Under the pieces are notes generated by a model. It searched no databases. It was not told the origin of the DNA and was given only the letters and a program-made list of their open reading frames with translations. A DNA stretch of 10,179 nt from Acidobacteriaceae bacterium. Lineage in GTDB: Bacteria > Acidobacteriota > Terriglobia > Terriglobales > Acidobacteriaceae. Positions 1 to 6,683 of this stretch are shown piece after piece. Position 1 is the first letter of the stretch. Each line of letters opens with the position of its first letter. The translations under genes were made by a program, and so were the position numbers. The DNA lies in contig PMXH01000389.1 in NCBI GenBank assembly GCA_003165855.1, positions 3,166 through 13,344 on the forward strand. The letters are read 5' to 3'.

Positions 1-2370
1 ATCATCCATCGCGATTTGAAGCCGGCCAACGTCATGATCACGACAGCGGGAGCCGTTAAGGTGCTCGATTTCGGTCTGGCCAAGCTGGCGCATCCTGAAA
101 TGGCGATGGAGACGATCGGACCCACGCAGGATTCGCCCGGGCCGGCACACCTCACCAGTCCAGGCGCGACCGTCGGCACCATCGCTTATATGTCTCCGGA
201 GCAGGCACGCGGTGAAGAACTCGACCAACGCACCGACTTGTTCTCTCTCGGCGTGGTGATCTACCAGATGGCGACAGGACGCCTTCCCTTTTCGGGCGCG
301 ACTTCTGCGGTCATCTTTCACGCCATTCTCGAGCTTGATCCGGTGCCGGCGCTGCAGCTGAACCCCACTCTGCCACCCAAACTGCAGGAAATTCTCGAGA
401 AGGCTCTGGAGAAGGATCGGGACTTGCGATACCAGTCGGCTGCCGATCTGCGCGGCGACCTGAAAAGGCTGAAGCGGGATACGGAGTCAGGACGCAAGCC
501 AAGCCAATCGGCAGCCGTGAGCGGCCCGATTGCGGCGGTTAGCGTCCCGGCGCCGGTTACGGCTGAAGGCGCAGCAGTCAAGCAGACATCCGGCAGTTCG
601 GCGCTGGTCACCGCGGCGCGCCAGAACAAACTCAGCACCGGATTAACTCTGGGAATCGTGCTGGTGCTGGTGGCAGCGGCGGCTTATGGAATCTACACTT
701 TCCTGACGCATAGCGGCCGTCCTCCGTTCCAGGATATTTCCGTCACTAAGGTTACCGACACGGGGGACGCGGTGGTCGCCGCTATTTCCCCCGATGGCCA
801 GTACATCCTCACCATGACGAGAAAGAACGGGTTGGCGAGTTTGTGGTTGAGGAACGTACCGACCAACAGCAACGCGCAAGTGCAGCCTGCGGAGGACGTG
901 TATTACAACGGCGCGCGGTTCTCACCCGACGGAAACTACTTTTACTTTGTGCGCAGCGATCCCGGAAATCCCGAGCTGAAGTTTTTGTACCGGGCCCCTC
1001 TGCTGGGAGGAACGCCGCAAAAGCTGGCGGAAGATGTGGATTCGAACGTAACGTTTTCTCCTGACGGAAAACAAGTTGCCTTCGTGCGCTACGACAATCC
1101 GGAGCCGGGAAGATACCGGCTCATTGTGCGTGCAGTGCAGGGCAGCGATGCGGACGAACGGGCGCTGGCCAGCGGTTCCAAGAGTCAGGCACTTTACAAT
1201 CCCGCGTGGTCTCCCGACGGAAAAACGATTGTGTGTGACGAACTGAATGTTGGGGGAGCGATCGCGGCGTTGGCAGCGATCGGCGCGGCGGACGGAAAGC
1301 AGAGGATTTTCTTCGCCAGCAATACCCAGGCGTTCGAAGATCCGACCTGGATGCCGGACGGCAGCGGCCTGCTGGGAGTGGTGCGCGAGCAGAGTACAAA
1401 CTTTAATCAGTCCCGTATCGCATATGTGTCTTTCCCAGAGGGCAAATTGTCTCCGGTTACCCACGATACCAACAGCTACTCCTATCTGAGCGTCGCCGTA
1501 AACGGGAAGACGTTAGCCACGGTGTTGAGCGAAAGCCGTTGGAACCTGTTTGTGATGCCGGCATCCGGAACCACCGCGCAGGGGCATAACCTCGCAGCAA
1601 CCAATGCCGACACCAATTTCACCTGGACGCGGGACGGATTCCTCATCGCCGACCAGAACGCGGTTCTGAATCGTATTGATCCGGCAACCGGCAGCAAAAC
1701 TACCATCACCACTCAAGAAGGCAAACCGGGCGGCAATCCCAATGCCTGCGCCAACGGCCGCTATCTGTTATTCGATCTCGGGCTTCCGGGAGGCGACAGC
1801 CAGAACAACGTGTGGCGCATCGACTTGCAGGGCGGCAGTCTTAAGCAGCTCACGCACGGCAAAGCTGACAACCACTCGGTATGTTCCTCAGACAGCCGCT
1901 GGGCGTATTACATTGAGCAAAAGGAAGAATCCACGCTGGCCCGCGTGCCAATTGATGGCGGGTCGCCGCAAACCGTCTCCAATCTGCCGATCAGCACCAG
2001 CCAGTTTGACGTTTCGCCGGATGGCAAGCTGGCGGCGTTTGGAACGCTGGAGCACTCTGGTGAACACAAAGAGCGGTTAGCGCTGGTAGATACAGATACC
2101 GGCCACGCCCGGGTTGTGGATTTTGAGCGCCTGCGCTTCGGGTTGTTACGCTTCAGCCCAGACGGCAAGGCCGTGGTTTATCCGGCGCGCGAAAACGGGG
2201 TTGACAATCTCTGGTTGCAGCCGCTGGATGGCTCCAAGGGCAGGCAGATCACCGACTTCACCTCGGAACGCATCTACGATTTTCACTCGTCGTTGGACAG
2301 AAAGCAGCTCGCCATTGTTCGTGGCCACACGGATTCGGATGTAGTGCTGATCCGCGACATGCAGAAGTGA
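1..2370 (+). CDS. Receptor-like Ser/Thr protein kinase with C-terminal PD40 beta-propeller (5' partial)
   Basis: The reading frame is open at the left edge, so the start and the N-lobe of the kinase are missing; 789 residues are visible. They begin in the catalytic loop (HRDLKPAN, residues 3-10, catalytic Asp5). The DFG metal-binding motif follows at 23-25, a long Thr/Ser-rich activation loop, the SPEQ motif at 65-68 (the APE position) and the DLFSLGVV helix near 79. The kinase C-lobe ends near residue 160. A Pro/Ala/Ser-rich linker leads to one membrane helix at about 215-235. The rest is a predicted beta-propeller with eight SPDG-like PD40/WD40-type blades, starting near nt 783, 919, 1053, 1207, 1348, 1624, 2011 and 2152; blades five and six are degenerate (MPDG, TRDG). 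In this architecture the kinase is cytoplasmic and the propeller lies outside the membrane, presumably as a sensor or binding module. It is an RD-type Hanks kinase and all visible catalytic residues are intact. The ligand and substrates are unknown. Confidence 0.93.
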   Translation: MIHRDLKPANVMITTAGAVKVLDFGLAKLAHPEMAMETIGPTQDSPGPAHLTSPGATVGTIAYMSPEQARGEELDQRTDLFSLGVVIYQMATGRLPFSGATSAVIFHAILELDPVPALQLNPTLPPKLQEILEKALEKDRDLRYQSAADLRGDLKRLKRDTESGRKPSQSAAVSGPIAAVSVPAPVTAEGAAVKQTSGSSALVTAARQNKLSTGLTLGIVLVLVAAAAYGIYTFLTHSGRPPFQDISVTKVTDTGDAVVAAISPDGQYILTMTRKNGLASLWLRNVPTNSNAQVQPAEDVYYNGARFSPDGNYFYFVRSDPGNPELKFLYRAPLLGGTPQKLAEDVDSNVTFSPDGKQVAFVRYDNPEPGRYRLIVRAVQGSDADERALASGSKSQALYNPAWSPDGKTIVCDELNVGGAIAALAAIGAADGKQRIFFASNTQAFEDPTWMPDGSGLLGVVREQSTNFNQSRIAYVSFPEGKLSPVTHDTNSYSYLSVAVNGKTLATVLSESRWNLFVMPASGTTAQGHNLAATNADTNFTWTRDGFLIADQNAVLNRIDPATGSKTTITTQEGKPGGNPNACANGRYLLFDLGLPGGDSQNNVWRIDLQGGSLKQLTHGKADNHSVCSSDSRWAYYIEQKEESTLARVPIDGGSPQTVSNLPISTSQFDVSPDGKLAAFGTLEHSGEHKERLALVDTDTGHARVVDFERLRFGLLRFSPDGKAVVYPARENGVDNLWLQPLDGSKGRQITDFTSERIYDFHSSLDRKQLAIVRGHTDSDVVLIRDMQK

Positions 2371-2378
2371 GGGGGTTA

Positions 2379-2445
2379 AGTAATTGGGAAATTCCCGACT
2401 CTTTACGGATTTTCAATTACTCAATTACTAAATTGCCCAATTACC
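2379..2445. repeat. AT-rich octamer repeat element, tandem and inverted
   Basis: Four consecutive 8-bp units lie at 2414-2445: CAATTACT, CAATTACT, AAATTGCC, CAATTACC. Two units in the opposite orientation lie at 2379-2394 (AGTAATTG, GGAAATTC). The outer arms 2380-2393 and 2431-2444 are complementary at 13 of 14 positions, so the whole element could fold into a stem with a loop of about 37 nt. It starts 9 bp after the kinase stop codon and is far more AT-rich than its surroundings. It looks like a short interspersed intergenic repeat; no function can be read from the sequence. Confidence 0.7.
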
Positions 2446-2450
2446 AAATA

Positions 2451-2485
2451 AAAAAGGCGGCCATTTCTGGCCGCCCTTTTGTTTC
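2451..2485. terminator. Bidirectional rho-independent terminator between kinase and csp genes
   Basis: A perfect 8-bp GC-rich stem (GGCGGCCA at 2456-2463, TGGCCGCC at 2468-2475) closes a 4-nt loop. Read on the minus strand, the loop is GAAA (GNRA type) and the hairpin is followed by at least five T and an AT-rich run, ideal for ending the csp transcript 26 bp or so past its stop. Read on the plus strand it is followed by CTTTTGTTT, adequate for the kinase transcript. The two convergent genes probably share it. Confidence 0.88.
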
Positions 2486-2510
2486 TCCGAATTGTTAGTT
2501 GCGAAGTGGT

Positions 2511-2711
2511 TTATGCACCCTTCACGTTCTCGGCCTGCCAGCCCTTGGGGCCTTTGACCACGTCGAACTGCACCTGCTGACCTTCCTGCAGGCTGCGGAA
2601 GCCGCTTGCCTGAATGGCCGAGAAGTGCACAAATACGTCCTCGCCGGTCTGGCGGCTGATAAACCCGTAGCCCTTGGCGTCGTTAAACCACTTCACTGTT
2701 CCTGTTTCCAT
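2511..2711 (-). CDS. Cold-shock protein (CspA family)
   Basis: This is a 66-residue single-domain cold-shock protein of normal family length. It binds single-stranded RNA or DNA through an OB fold and acts as an RNA chaperone or antiterminator in the cytoplasm. The RNP1-type motif KGYGFISR (13-20) and the RNP2-type motif DVFVHFSAI (25-33) are intact, as is the N-terminal GTVKWFN signature. The ATG at 2711 gives the standard family N-terminus. The only purine-rich ribosome site (AAGGA, 2725-2729) lies 13 nt upstream, longer than usual. An out-of-frame ATG at 2721 sits between them. The gene is monocistronic: a strong terminator follows and the plus-strand gene upstream is divergent. It cannot be assigned to one cspA-G paralogue, and constitutive or cold-induced expression cannot be told apart. 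Confidence 0.95.
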   Translation of the reverse strand: METGTVKWFNDAKGYGFISRQTGEDVFVHFSAIQASGFRSLQEGQQVQFDVVKGPKGWQAENVKGA

Positions 2712-2837
2712 GGTGTTGCATTGTTCCTTTTTCTTTGATGTAGCGCTGAAACTTTGGAAGGGTTCTTCTGCAGGCAGGTCACGCGCTGGTTGGCGGAGAA
2801 ACTGGGTACTGCGAAGGAACTCTAAAGATCAAACGCA

Positions 2838-2864
2838 ATTAAATTGTAAGGGAACAGTCTTCAA
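2838..2864 (-). promoter_or_regulatory. Possible csp promoter with long 5' leader
   Basis: On the minus strand a TTGAAG hexamer (2859-2864, 4/6 match to the -35 consensus) and TTTAAT (2838-2843, 5/6 match to -10) are separated by 15 bp, slightly short of ideal. Transcription from here would give a leader of about 120 nt, in keeping with the long leaders known for several csp genes. No mapped start supports it. Confidence 0.3.
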
Positions 2865-2917
2865 AAATCCACAATATTTCTCCGTTTACGCACTTAAGTA
2901 CCTTTACATCAGCGGCT

Positions 2918-2923
2918 TACAAT
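2918..2923 (+). promoter_or_regulatory. Possible -10 hexamer for the thioredoxin-fold gene
   Basis: TACAAT at 2918-2923 matches the -10 consensus at 5 of 6 positions and lies 69 nt before the ATG at 2993. The -35 region (around 2894-2900) is poor, so this is a weak call based on one hexamer. Confidence 0.25.
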
Positions 2924-2992
2924 CGAGACCGAGCCGTCGCGCCGTCGCCGGGATTTGCCAACCACCGCGCAGAAGATACATGATCAGAGGAG

Positions 2993-3922
2993 ATGCTTAA
3001 GCATACCGATTTCCGCAAGCTTCTGATTTTGCTCCTGCTCGCCACTCCGGCCTGGGCGGGGATTGTTGAAGATGTCCGCGCCGCCCTGGCGCAAAATAGC
3101 TTTTCCGCAGCCGAGGCGAGCCTCAACTCCTACCGCGCCAAGAACGGAGTCACGCCCGAATACATCGAGGCCTACTCGTGGATGGGACGCACGGCTCTTA
3201 GCGCTCACGACTACGATCACGCTGCAGCCTACGCCAAACAAACCAAAGACCTCGCGCTGGAGCAACTCAAGCAGCATCCGCTCGACTCCGAACCGCACTT
3301 ACCGCTAGCCCTAGGCGCAGCCATCGAAGTCCAGTCGCAAACCCTAGCGGCTCGCGGCCAGCGCACCCAAGCCGTCGCGGTCCTGCAGAATGCGCTGCAC
3401 GCGTACGGCAGTACTTCGATCCGCGCCCGCTTACAAAAGAATCTGAACCTGCTGTCGCTAGAAGGAAAACCCGCGCCCGCACTCCGCGCGGAACAGTTTC
3501 TCGGGTCGAAACCGCCCATCCTAGCCCAACTCAAGGGCTCGCCCGTGCTGCTTTTCTTCTGGGCCCACTGGTGTGGCGATTGCAAAGCGGAAGCGCCCAT
3601 AATTACCCAACTGCGAACGGAGTTTGCCCCCAAGGGACTGACCGTCGTCGGTCCCACGAAACTCTACGGCTATACCGCGCAGGTGGAGCACGCTTCCCCC
3701 AGCGATGAACTCGCCTACATCGACGCCGTGCGCCACCGCTTCTACAGCGGACTGCTGGACATGCCCGTCCCCATCAGCAAGTACAACTTCGATGCCTATG
3801 GCGCTTCGACCACGCCCACGCTGGTCTTGCTCGACCGCTCAGGCAAGGTTGCGATGTATCATCCGGGGGCTTTGCCTTATGAGCAACTGCGGGCGGAGAT
3901 TGAGAAAGTCGTGGCGCGCTGA
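2993..3922 (+). CDS. Secreted TlpA-like thioredoxin-fold protein with N-terminal helical region
   Basis: The 309-residue protein starts with a clear signal peptide: basic start (K3, R8, K9), a Leu-rich core at 10-17, and a likely cleavage after ATPAWA (residue 22). Residues 25-155 are helical and TPR-like (alanine-rich paired helices), without a sharp family match by eye. Residues about 158-309 form a TlpA/thioredoxin domain: WCGDC with the CxxC pair C194 and C197, and the cis-proline at P275 (STTPT). It therefore probably acts in the periplasm or cell envelope as a thiol-disulfide reductase; the partner is unknown. The TPR-like part may bind a protein client (inference). AGAGGAG abuts the ATG with no spacer, which is unusual, but this start gives the signal peptide intact. 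It converges on the carbonic anhydrase gene with 6 bp between stop codons and no visible terminator. Confidence 0.85.
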   Translation: MLKHTDFRKLLILLLLATPAWAGIVEDVRAALAQNSFSAAEASLNSYRAKNGVTPEYIEAYSWMGRTALSAHDYDHAAAYAKQTKDLALEQLKQHPLDSEPHLPLALGAAIEVQSQTLAARGQRTQAVAVLQNALHAYGSTSIRARLQKNLNLLSLEGKPAPALRAEQFLGSKPPILAQLKGSPVLLFFWAHWCGDCKAEAPIITQLRTEFAPKGLTVVGPTKLYGYTAQVEHASPSDELAYIDAVRHRFYSGLLDMPVPISKYNFDAYGASTTPTLVLLDRSGKVAMYHPGALPYEQLRAEIEKVVAR

Positions 3923-3928
3923 GCGGCC

Positions 3929-4432
3929 TCAATCCGTTTGCACCTCACTCAACTGCCCCGTCTTCACATCGTAGACAAACCCTCGTACGGGAATGTGCTT
4001 CGGAATCCAGGGATGCGACTTCACTCGCCGCACCTGCTCCCGGACGTTCTCTTCCAGATCGTCAAACGCATGGAAGTGCACGGGCGTGCCGCTAGAAGTC
4101 CCCATCTTTTCCGCCAGCTTCTTCTTGAGTTCGTCCTCCTTCACTTTTAACAGTCCGCAGTCGGTATGGTTGATGATGATGAACTCCTGCGTGTCCAGCA
4201 GGTGATGCGAAACGATCAGCGACCGCAGCGCGTCGTCGGTGGCAATCCCACCGGCATTGCGGATCATATGCGCGTCCCCGGGATTCAATCCCAGGCAGCG
4301 TTCAAACAGGATTCTGGAATCCATGCAGGCCAGCACGGCCAACCGCCTCCGAGGCCGCACGGCTAGATTTCCCAAGTTGAAGTTCTTTACAAATCGCTCG
4401 TTGGCTTTCAGTAGTTCGTCGGCGACTGACAA
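3929..4432 (-). CDS. Beta-class carbonic anhydrase, small Rv1284-like type
   Basis: The 167-residue enzyme interconverts CO2 and bicarbonate. Zinc ligands and the catalytic dyad are visible: C36, D38 and R40 in ACMDSR, then H89 and C92 in NHTDCG. The spacing, short length and motifs such as MIRNAGG and TDDALRSL resemble the mycobacterial Rv1284 (CanA) group rather than the longer E. coli Can type; this comparison is from memory. The start is TTG at 4430-4432. It is supported by a good ribosome site (GAGGGGGG, 4440-4447, 7 nt away) and by an N-terminus ([13 protein letters not shown]) that lines up with the start of Rv1284. No ATG in frame lies upstream. The gene is divergent from mnmE with a 100-bp shared control region. 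Cytoplasmic, no signal peptide. Confidence 0.93.
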   Translation of the reverse strand: MSVADELLKANERFVKNFNLGNLAVRPRRRLAVLACMDSRILFERCLGLNPGDAHMIRNAGGIATDDALRSLIVSHHLLDTQEFIIINHTDCGLLKVKEDELKKKLAEKMGTSSGTPVHFHAFDDLEENVREQVRRVKSHPWIPKHIPVRGFVYDVKTGQLSEVQTD

Positions 4433-4439
4433 TTTCCGG

Positions 4440-4447
4440 CCCCCCTC
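4440..4447 (-). promoter_or_regulatory. Ribosome binding site that fixes the TTG start of the carbonic anhydrase
   Basis: GAGGGGGG on the minus strand, 7 nt before TTG at 4432. An ATG overlapping its left end is 17 nt upstream of the TTG and out of frame, so it is not the start. Confidence 0.65.
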
Positions 4448-4520
4448 ATTTCGGTTTCAGCTGCAACTGAGCTTCTCAGCACTCCAGTTTCGGCCGCTGG
4501 TTGTCCTCCAGTTTAACCGC

Positions 4521-4526
4521 TACAAT
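4521..4526 (+). promoter_or_regulatory. Candidate -10 hexamer for a leaderless mnmE transcript
   Basis: TACAAT (5/6 match to TATAAT) ends exactly 6 nt before the GTG start at 4533, which would place transcription initiation at or next to the start codon. There is no Shine-Dalgarno-like purine run before the GTG. A TTGTCC hexamer at 4501-4506 could be a -35 element, but the 14-bp spacer is short. Confidence 0.4.
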
Positions 4527-4532
4527 CGCCCC

Positions 4533-5930
4533 GTGAACCTCGACGACACCATCGTTGCCATCGCCACGCCTCCGGGCCGCGGCGGCATTGGCGTGGTTCG
4601 CATTGCGGGAGCGAGGGCGCGGGAGATCGCCGAACCAATACTGCGGCTTAAGCACGATCTGGAGCCGGGACACGCCACTTTCGGCGAACTAGTGGAGCCG
4701 TGCCATAAACATATTGGGACAGCCGAGCAAAGCTCCGCTGCTGGCTCTCGCATCGACGAAGTCGTCGTCACCTACTTCACCAAACCTCATTCCTACACCA
4801 CCGACGATGTTGTCGAGATCGCCGCCCACGGCTCTCCAGTCGTGCTGCGGCACATCGTCGAGCTATCCGTAGCCGCCGGGGCGCGCCTCGCCGAGCCCGG
4901 AGAATTCACCATGCGCGCCTTCCTCAACGGCCGCATCGATCTCACCCAGGCGGAAGCGGTCCGCGACCTCATCGACTCCCAGACCCTCTACCAAGCAAAG
5001 ATCGCCGCCCAGCAGCTGGAAGGCGCTCTATCGAAACGCTTGCAGCCAGTCAAACAGAAGCTGGTCGAGCTGATCGCTGTGCTGGAGGCTGGTATCGACT
5101 TTGCCGAAGACGACGTCTCTGTCCTTCCCAACCCAGCGATCCTCGAGCACATCGCCGCCGTCCGCCAGCCGCTTGAGCATTTGGCCGCCAGCTTCGCCTA
5201 CGGCAAGATCGTGCACCAGGGACTTACCCTCGCCATCGTTGGCCGTCCGAACGTCGGCAAATCAAGCTTGTTCAACCGGCTGGTCGAGCGCGAGCGTGCC
5301 ATCGTCACGGCAACTCCCGGCACCACGCGGGACCTGGTCAGCGAAACCGTCGCCATCGGCGGCATTCCCATCCAGCTTGTCGACACCGCCGGAATCCGGC
5401 AGGCCCTCGACGAAGCCGAGTCCATCGGAATTCGCAAATCAATGGAGGCTTTGGCGGACGCCGACTTGGTGCTAGTCGTGCTGGACGCATCGCAGCCGGC
5501 AACAACCGAAGACCATGCATTGCTGCAGCACGCGGAGAAACGTCCAACAATCGTGGTGGAAAACAAGTGCGACTTGGCCGCCGGTGGCTTGTGTTCAGTG
5601 GGTGGTGGCCAGTGTTCAAGGGTTCGTGCTTCGGCCTTGACGGGCGAAGGCATCGCCGAACTGCGCGCAGAAATTCTGCGCCATATCGGCGGCGAAACCG
5701 GAGCGCAGGCCGAGGCTGGCTTTCTTACCAACGTCCGTCATCAGGGCCTGGTGCAAGACTCACTGGCCGCGCTCGATGCCGCCAGCGGTGCGGTCGCGAC
5801 CAGAGTCCCTCACGAAATGCTACTGCTCGATCTCTACAAAGCTCTCCGGCCGCTCGACGCCGTCACCGGCGCCACCACCACCGACGACATCCTAAATCTG
5901 ATCTTCAGTACCTTCTGCATCGGCAAGTAG
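4533..5930 (+). CDS. mnmE: tRNA uridine-5-carboxymethylaminomethyl modification GTPase MnmE (TrmE)
   Basis: With MnmG this enzyme installs the carboxymethylaminomethyl group (or the glycine-free aminomethyl form) at C5 of wobble uridine U34 in certain tRNAs, using a folate one-carbon unit. The 465-residue length is normal. The N-terminal folate-binding domain begins [21 protein letters not shown] helical domain follows, interrupted by the G domain: P-loop GRPNVGKSS (237-245), switch TPGTTRD (261-267), DTAG (284-287), NKCD (344-347) and SAL. The C-terminal FCIGK carries the catalytic cysteine C462. GTG at 4533 is chosen because it gives the family N-terminus. The frame stays open upstream to 4239, but that stretch overlaps the carbonic anhydrase and is not MnmE-like. 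The linker between NKCD and SAL is a Gly/Cys/Ser-rich stretch of ordinary length (see findings). No operon partner is visible. Confidence 0.97.
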   Translation: MNLDDTIVAIATPPGRGGIGVVRIAGARAREIAEPILRLKHDLEPGHATFGELVEPCHKHIGTAEQSSAAGSRIDEVVVTYFTKPHSYTTDDVVEIAAHGSPVVLRHIVELSVAAGARLAEPGEFTMRAFLNGRIDLTQAEAVRDLIDSQTLYQAKIAAQQLEGALSKRLQPVKQKLVELIAVLEAGIDFAEDDVSVLPNPAILEHIAAVRQPLEHLAASFAYGKIVHQGLTLAIVGRPNVGKSSLFNRLVERERAIVTATPGTTRDLVSETVAIGGIPIQLVDTAGIRQALDEAESIGIRKSMEALADADLVLVVLDASQPATTEDHALLQHAEKRPTIVVENKCDLAAGGLCSVGGGQCSRVRASALTGEGIAELRAEILRHIGGETGAQAEAGFLTNVRHQGLVQDSLAALDAASGAVATRVPHEMLLLDLYKALRPLDAVTGATTTDDILNLIFSTFCIGK

Positions 5931-5984
5931 AGCAGCGTCGTGTGCGTTCCGAGAAGAGTCCCGTACTGCGCTCCACCGACACAA

Positions 5985-6185
5985 TCACTTTTCAATATCG
6001 AAATAGATCTTTGTTGTGGCCCGGTAGTGGGCGATCTTCTTGCCGTCCAGTTCCATTTCTAATTCCGCAACTCGCGCCCACCTCAGGCCACGAACGGTTT
6101 TTGCCGCTTCGGCGACGGCGTTTTCAGCGGCCTTGGCAAAGCTCTGTTTGGAAGTTCCCACTATCTCAATCACTTTTTGCGTCAT
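5985..6185 (-). CDS. Dodecin family flavin-binding protein
   Basis: Dodecins assemble into hollow 12-mers that bind and buffer flavins (riboflavin, FMN or FAD) in the cytoplasm. This 66-residue protein has the family pattern: KVIEIVGTS at 4-12, an Ala-rich helix (16-31), RGLRW with the flavin-stacking Trp36, then two long strands including HYRATTKI at 53-60. The ATG at 6183-6185 is chosen because it gives standard dodecin length and follows AAGGAGA at 6190-6196 with a 4-nt gap. An in-frame ATG at 6239 would add 18 charged residues with no family counterpart. The gene converges on mnmE with 54 bp between stops and diverges from the acidic-protein gene. The flavin preference cannot be told. Confidence 0.93.
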   Translation of the reverse strand: MTQKVIEIVGTSKQSFAKAAENAVAEAAKTVRGLRWARVAELEMELDGKKIAHYRATTKIYFDIEK

Positions 6186-6189
6186 TGGT

Positions 6190-6197
6190 TCTCCTTT
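6190..6197 (-). promoter_or_regulatory. Ribosome binding site that decides the dodecin start
   Basis: AAAGGAGA on the minus strand lies 4 nt before the ATG at 6185. The alternative ATG at 6239 has no comparable site, so the short form is preferred. Confidence 0.75.
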
Positions 6198-6262
6198 TGA
6201 CTTCTCACCGTGGATTGTACCGCAGGTCTTCCTCGGCATCTCATCGGCCTCGCGGACGTTGG

Positions 6263-6272
6263 CGAACGTTCG
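6263..6272. promoter_or_regulatory. 10-bp palindrome in the divergent dodecin / acidic-protein control region
   Basis: CGAACGTTCG is a perfect palindrome in the 163-bp gap between two divergent starts, flanked by the imperfect outer arms CCTCGC (6249-6254) and GCGAGAGG (6273-6280). It could be an operator for a dimeric regulator, but one short palindrome in GC-rich DNA is weak evidence. Confidence 0.25.
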
Positions 6273-6314
6273 GCGAGAGGATGTGCTCTCCGAAATCGGG
6301 TCGGCTATATCATC

Positions 6315-6342
6315 TTGCAGCGGGCGCTGCGAGGCGTACTAT
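6315..6342 (+). promoter_or_regulatory. Candidate promoter for a leaderless acidic-protein transcript
   Basis: TTGCAG (6315-6320, 3/6 match to -35) and TACTAT (6337-6342, 5/6 match to -10) are 16 bp apart. The -10 element ends exactly 6 nt before the ATG at 6349, the same geometry as at mnmE. No convincing ribosome site lies close to the ATG. Confidence 0.35.
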
Positions 6343-6348
6343 TTGGAC

Positions 6349-6519
6349 ATGAGCAGAATACGTCCAGAAAGCCCCGACTCGGACCCTTCTGATCGCTGGA
6401 TCGCTGCCGATGTCCGGCTACGACAGGAGCCGGACGAGGACGACGATGAAGAGGAAGACGACAGCGAAGAAGACGATGACGCTGATGATGATGACGGAGA
6501 CGACGGATACTCGGAGTAA
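6349..6519 (+). CDS. Small, highly acidic hypothetical protein
   Basis: I do not recognise a named family. The ORF encodes 56 residues, of which 19 are Asp and 9 Glu (50%); there are 5 Arg, no Lys and no Cys. The first 29 residues are mixed and contain one Trp (RWIAADVRLRQEPDE region, W17). Residues 29-52 are an almost unbroken Asp/Glu tract, and the protein ends GYSE. It should be disordered with a net charge near -23, and could be a DNA mimic, cation binder or chaperone-like tail (all inference). The non-repetitive head and the uncharged GYSE end argue against a chance run of GAY codons. I have an impression that similar proteins ending in GYSE occur in Acidobacteriota, which needs a search. 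A longer in-frame start at 6040 is rejected because it would read through dodecin on the other strand. Confidence 0.6.
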   Translation: MSRIRPESPDSDPSDRWIAADVRLRQEPDEDDDEEEDDSEEDDDADDDDGDDGYSE

Positions 6520-6683
6520 GCGTATGGTCTGAACGTGTCCTTTCGCGGGGAATTAGATTGAGCTGATAACATTTGGTCGGCAAGAGCTCACTTCTGAGTA
6601 TTGCTCTTGTAGTGTCGCCTGATTGGTCCAAGGACTCTGCCACATTGATAACGAAAACCCCTGCTTTAGGCCCACAACGCTCG

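Noticed and set aside
922..1464. 180-codon minus-strand ORF inside the kinase gene
   Set aside because: It is the complement of the PD40 propeller coding sequence; no family features and no ribosome site.
3229..3657. 142-codon minus-strand ORF opposite the thioredoxin-fold gene
   Set aside because: The plus-strand gene has a signal peptide, CxxC and cis-Pro; the antisense frame has only low-complexity composition.
4239..4532. N-terminal extension of the mnmE frame by 98 codons
   Set aside because: It overlaps the carbonic anhydrase on the other strand, has no MnmE-like sequence, and the family N-terminus begins at GTG 4533.
5198..5731. 177-codon minus-strand ORF opposite mnmE
   Set aside because: It mirrors the conserved G domain of MnmE; Ser/Arg/Pro-rich shadow.
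5931..5984. Terminator between convergent mnmE and dodecin
   Set aside because: No stable stem followed by a T-run on either strand in the 54-bp gap.
6186..6239. 18-residue N-terminal extension of dodecin
   Set aside because: The downstream ATG at 6185 has a strong ribosome site and gives the standard family length.
5567..6352. 261-codon plus-strand ORF
   Set aside because: It is Arg-rich, overlaps the end of mnmE in another frame and all of dodecin on the opposite strand, and shows no domain; it is a GC-rich shadow.
6305..6643. Minus-strand Ser/Arg/His-rich ORFs opposite the acidic protein
   Set aside because: Poly-Ser or Arg/His strings are the expected antisense of GAY/GAR tracts; the plus-strand frame has a better start, head and tail.
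6520..6683. Possible tRNA, small RNA or terminator before the glycosyltransferase
   Set aside because: Only 4-bp inverted repeats (for example CTCA/TGAG near 6589-6599) and no cloverleaf or T-run; nothing supportable.
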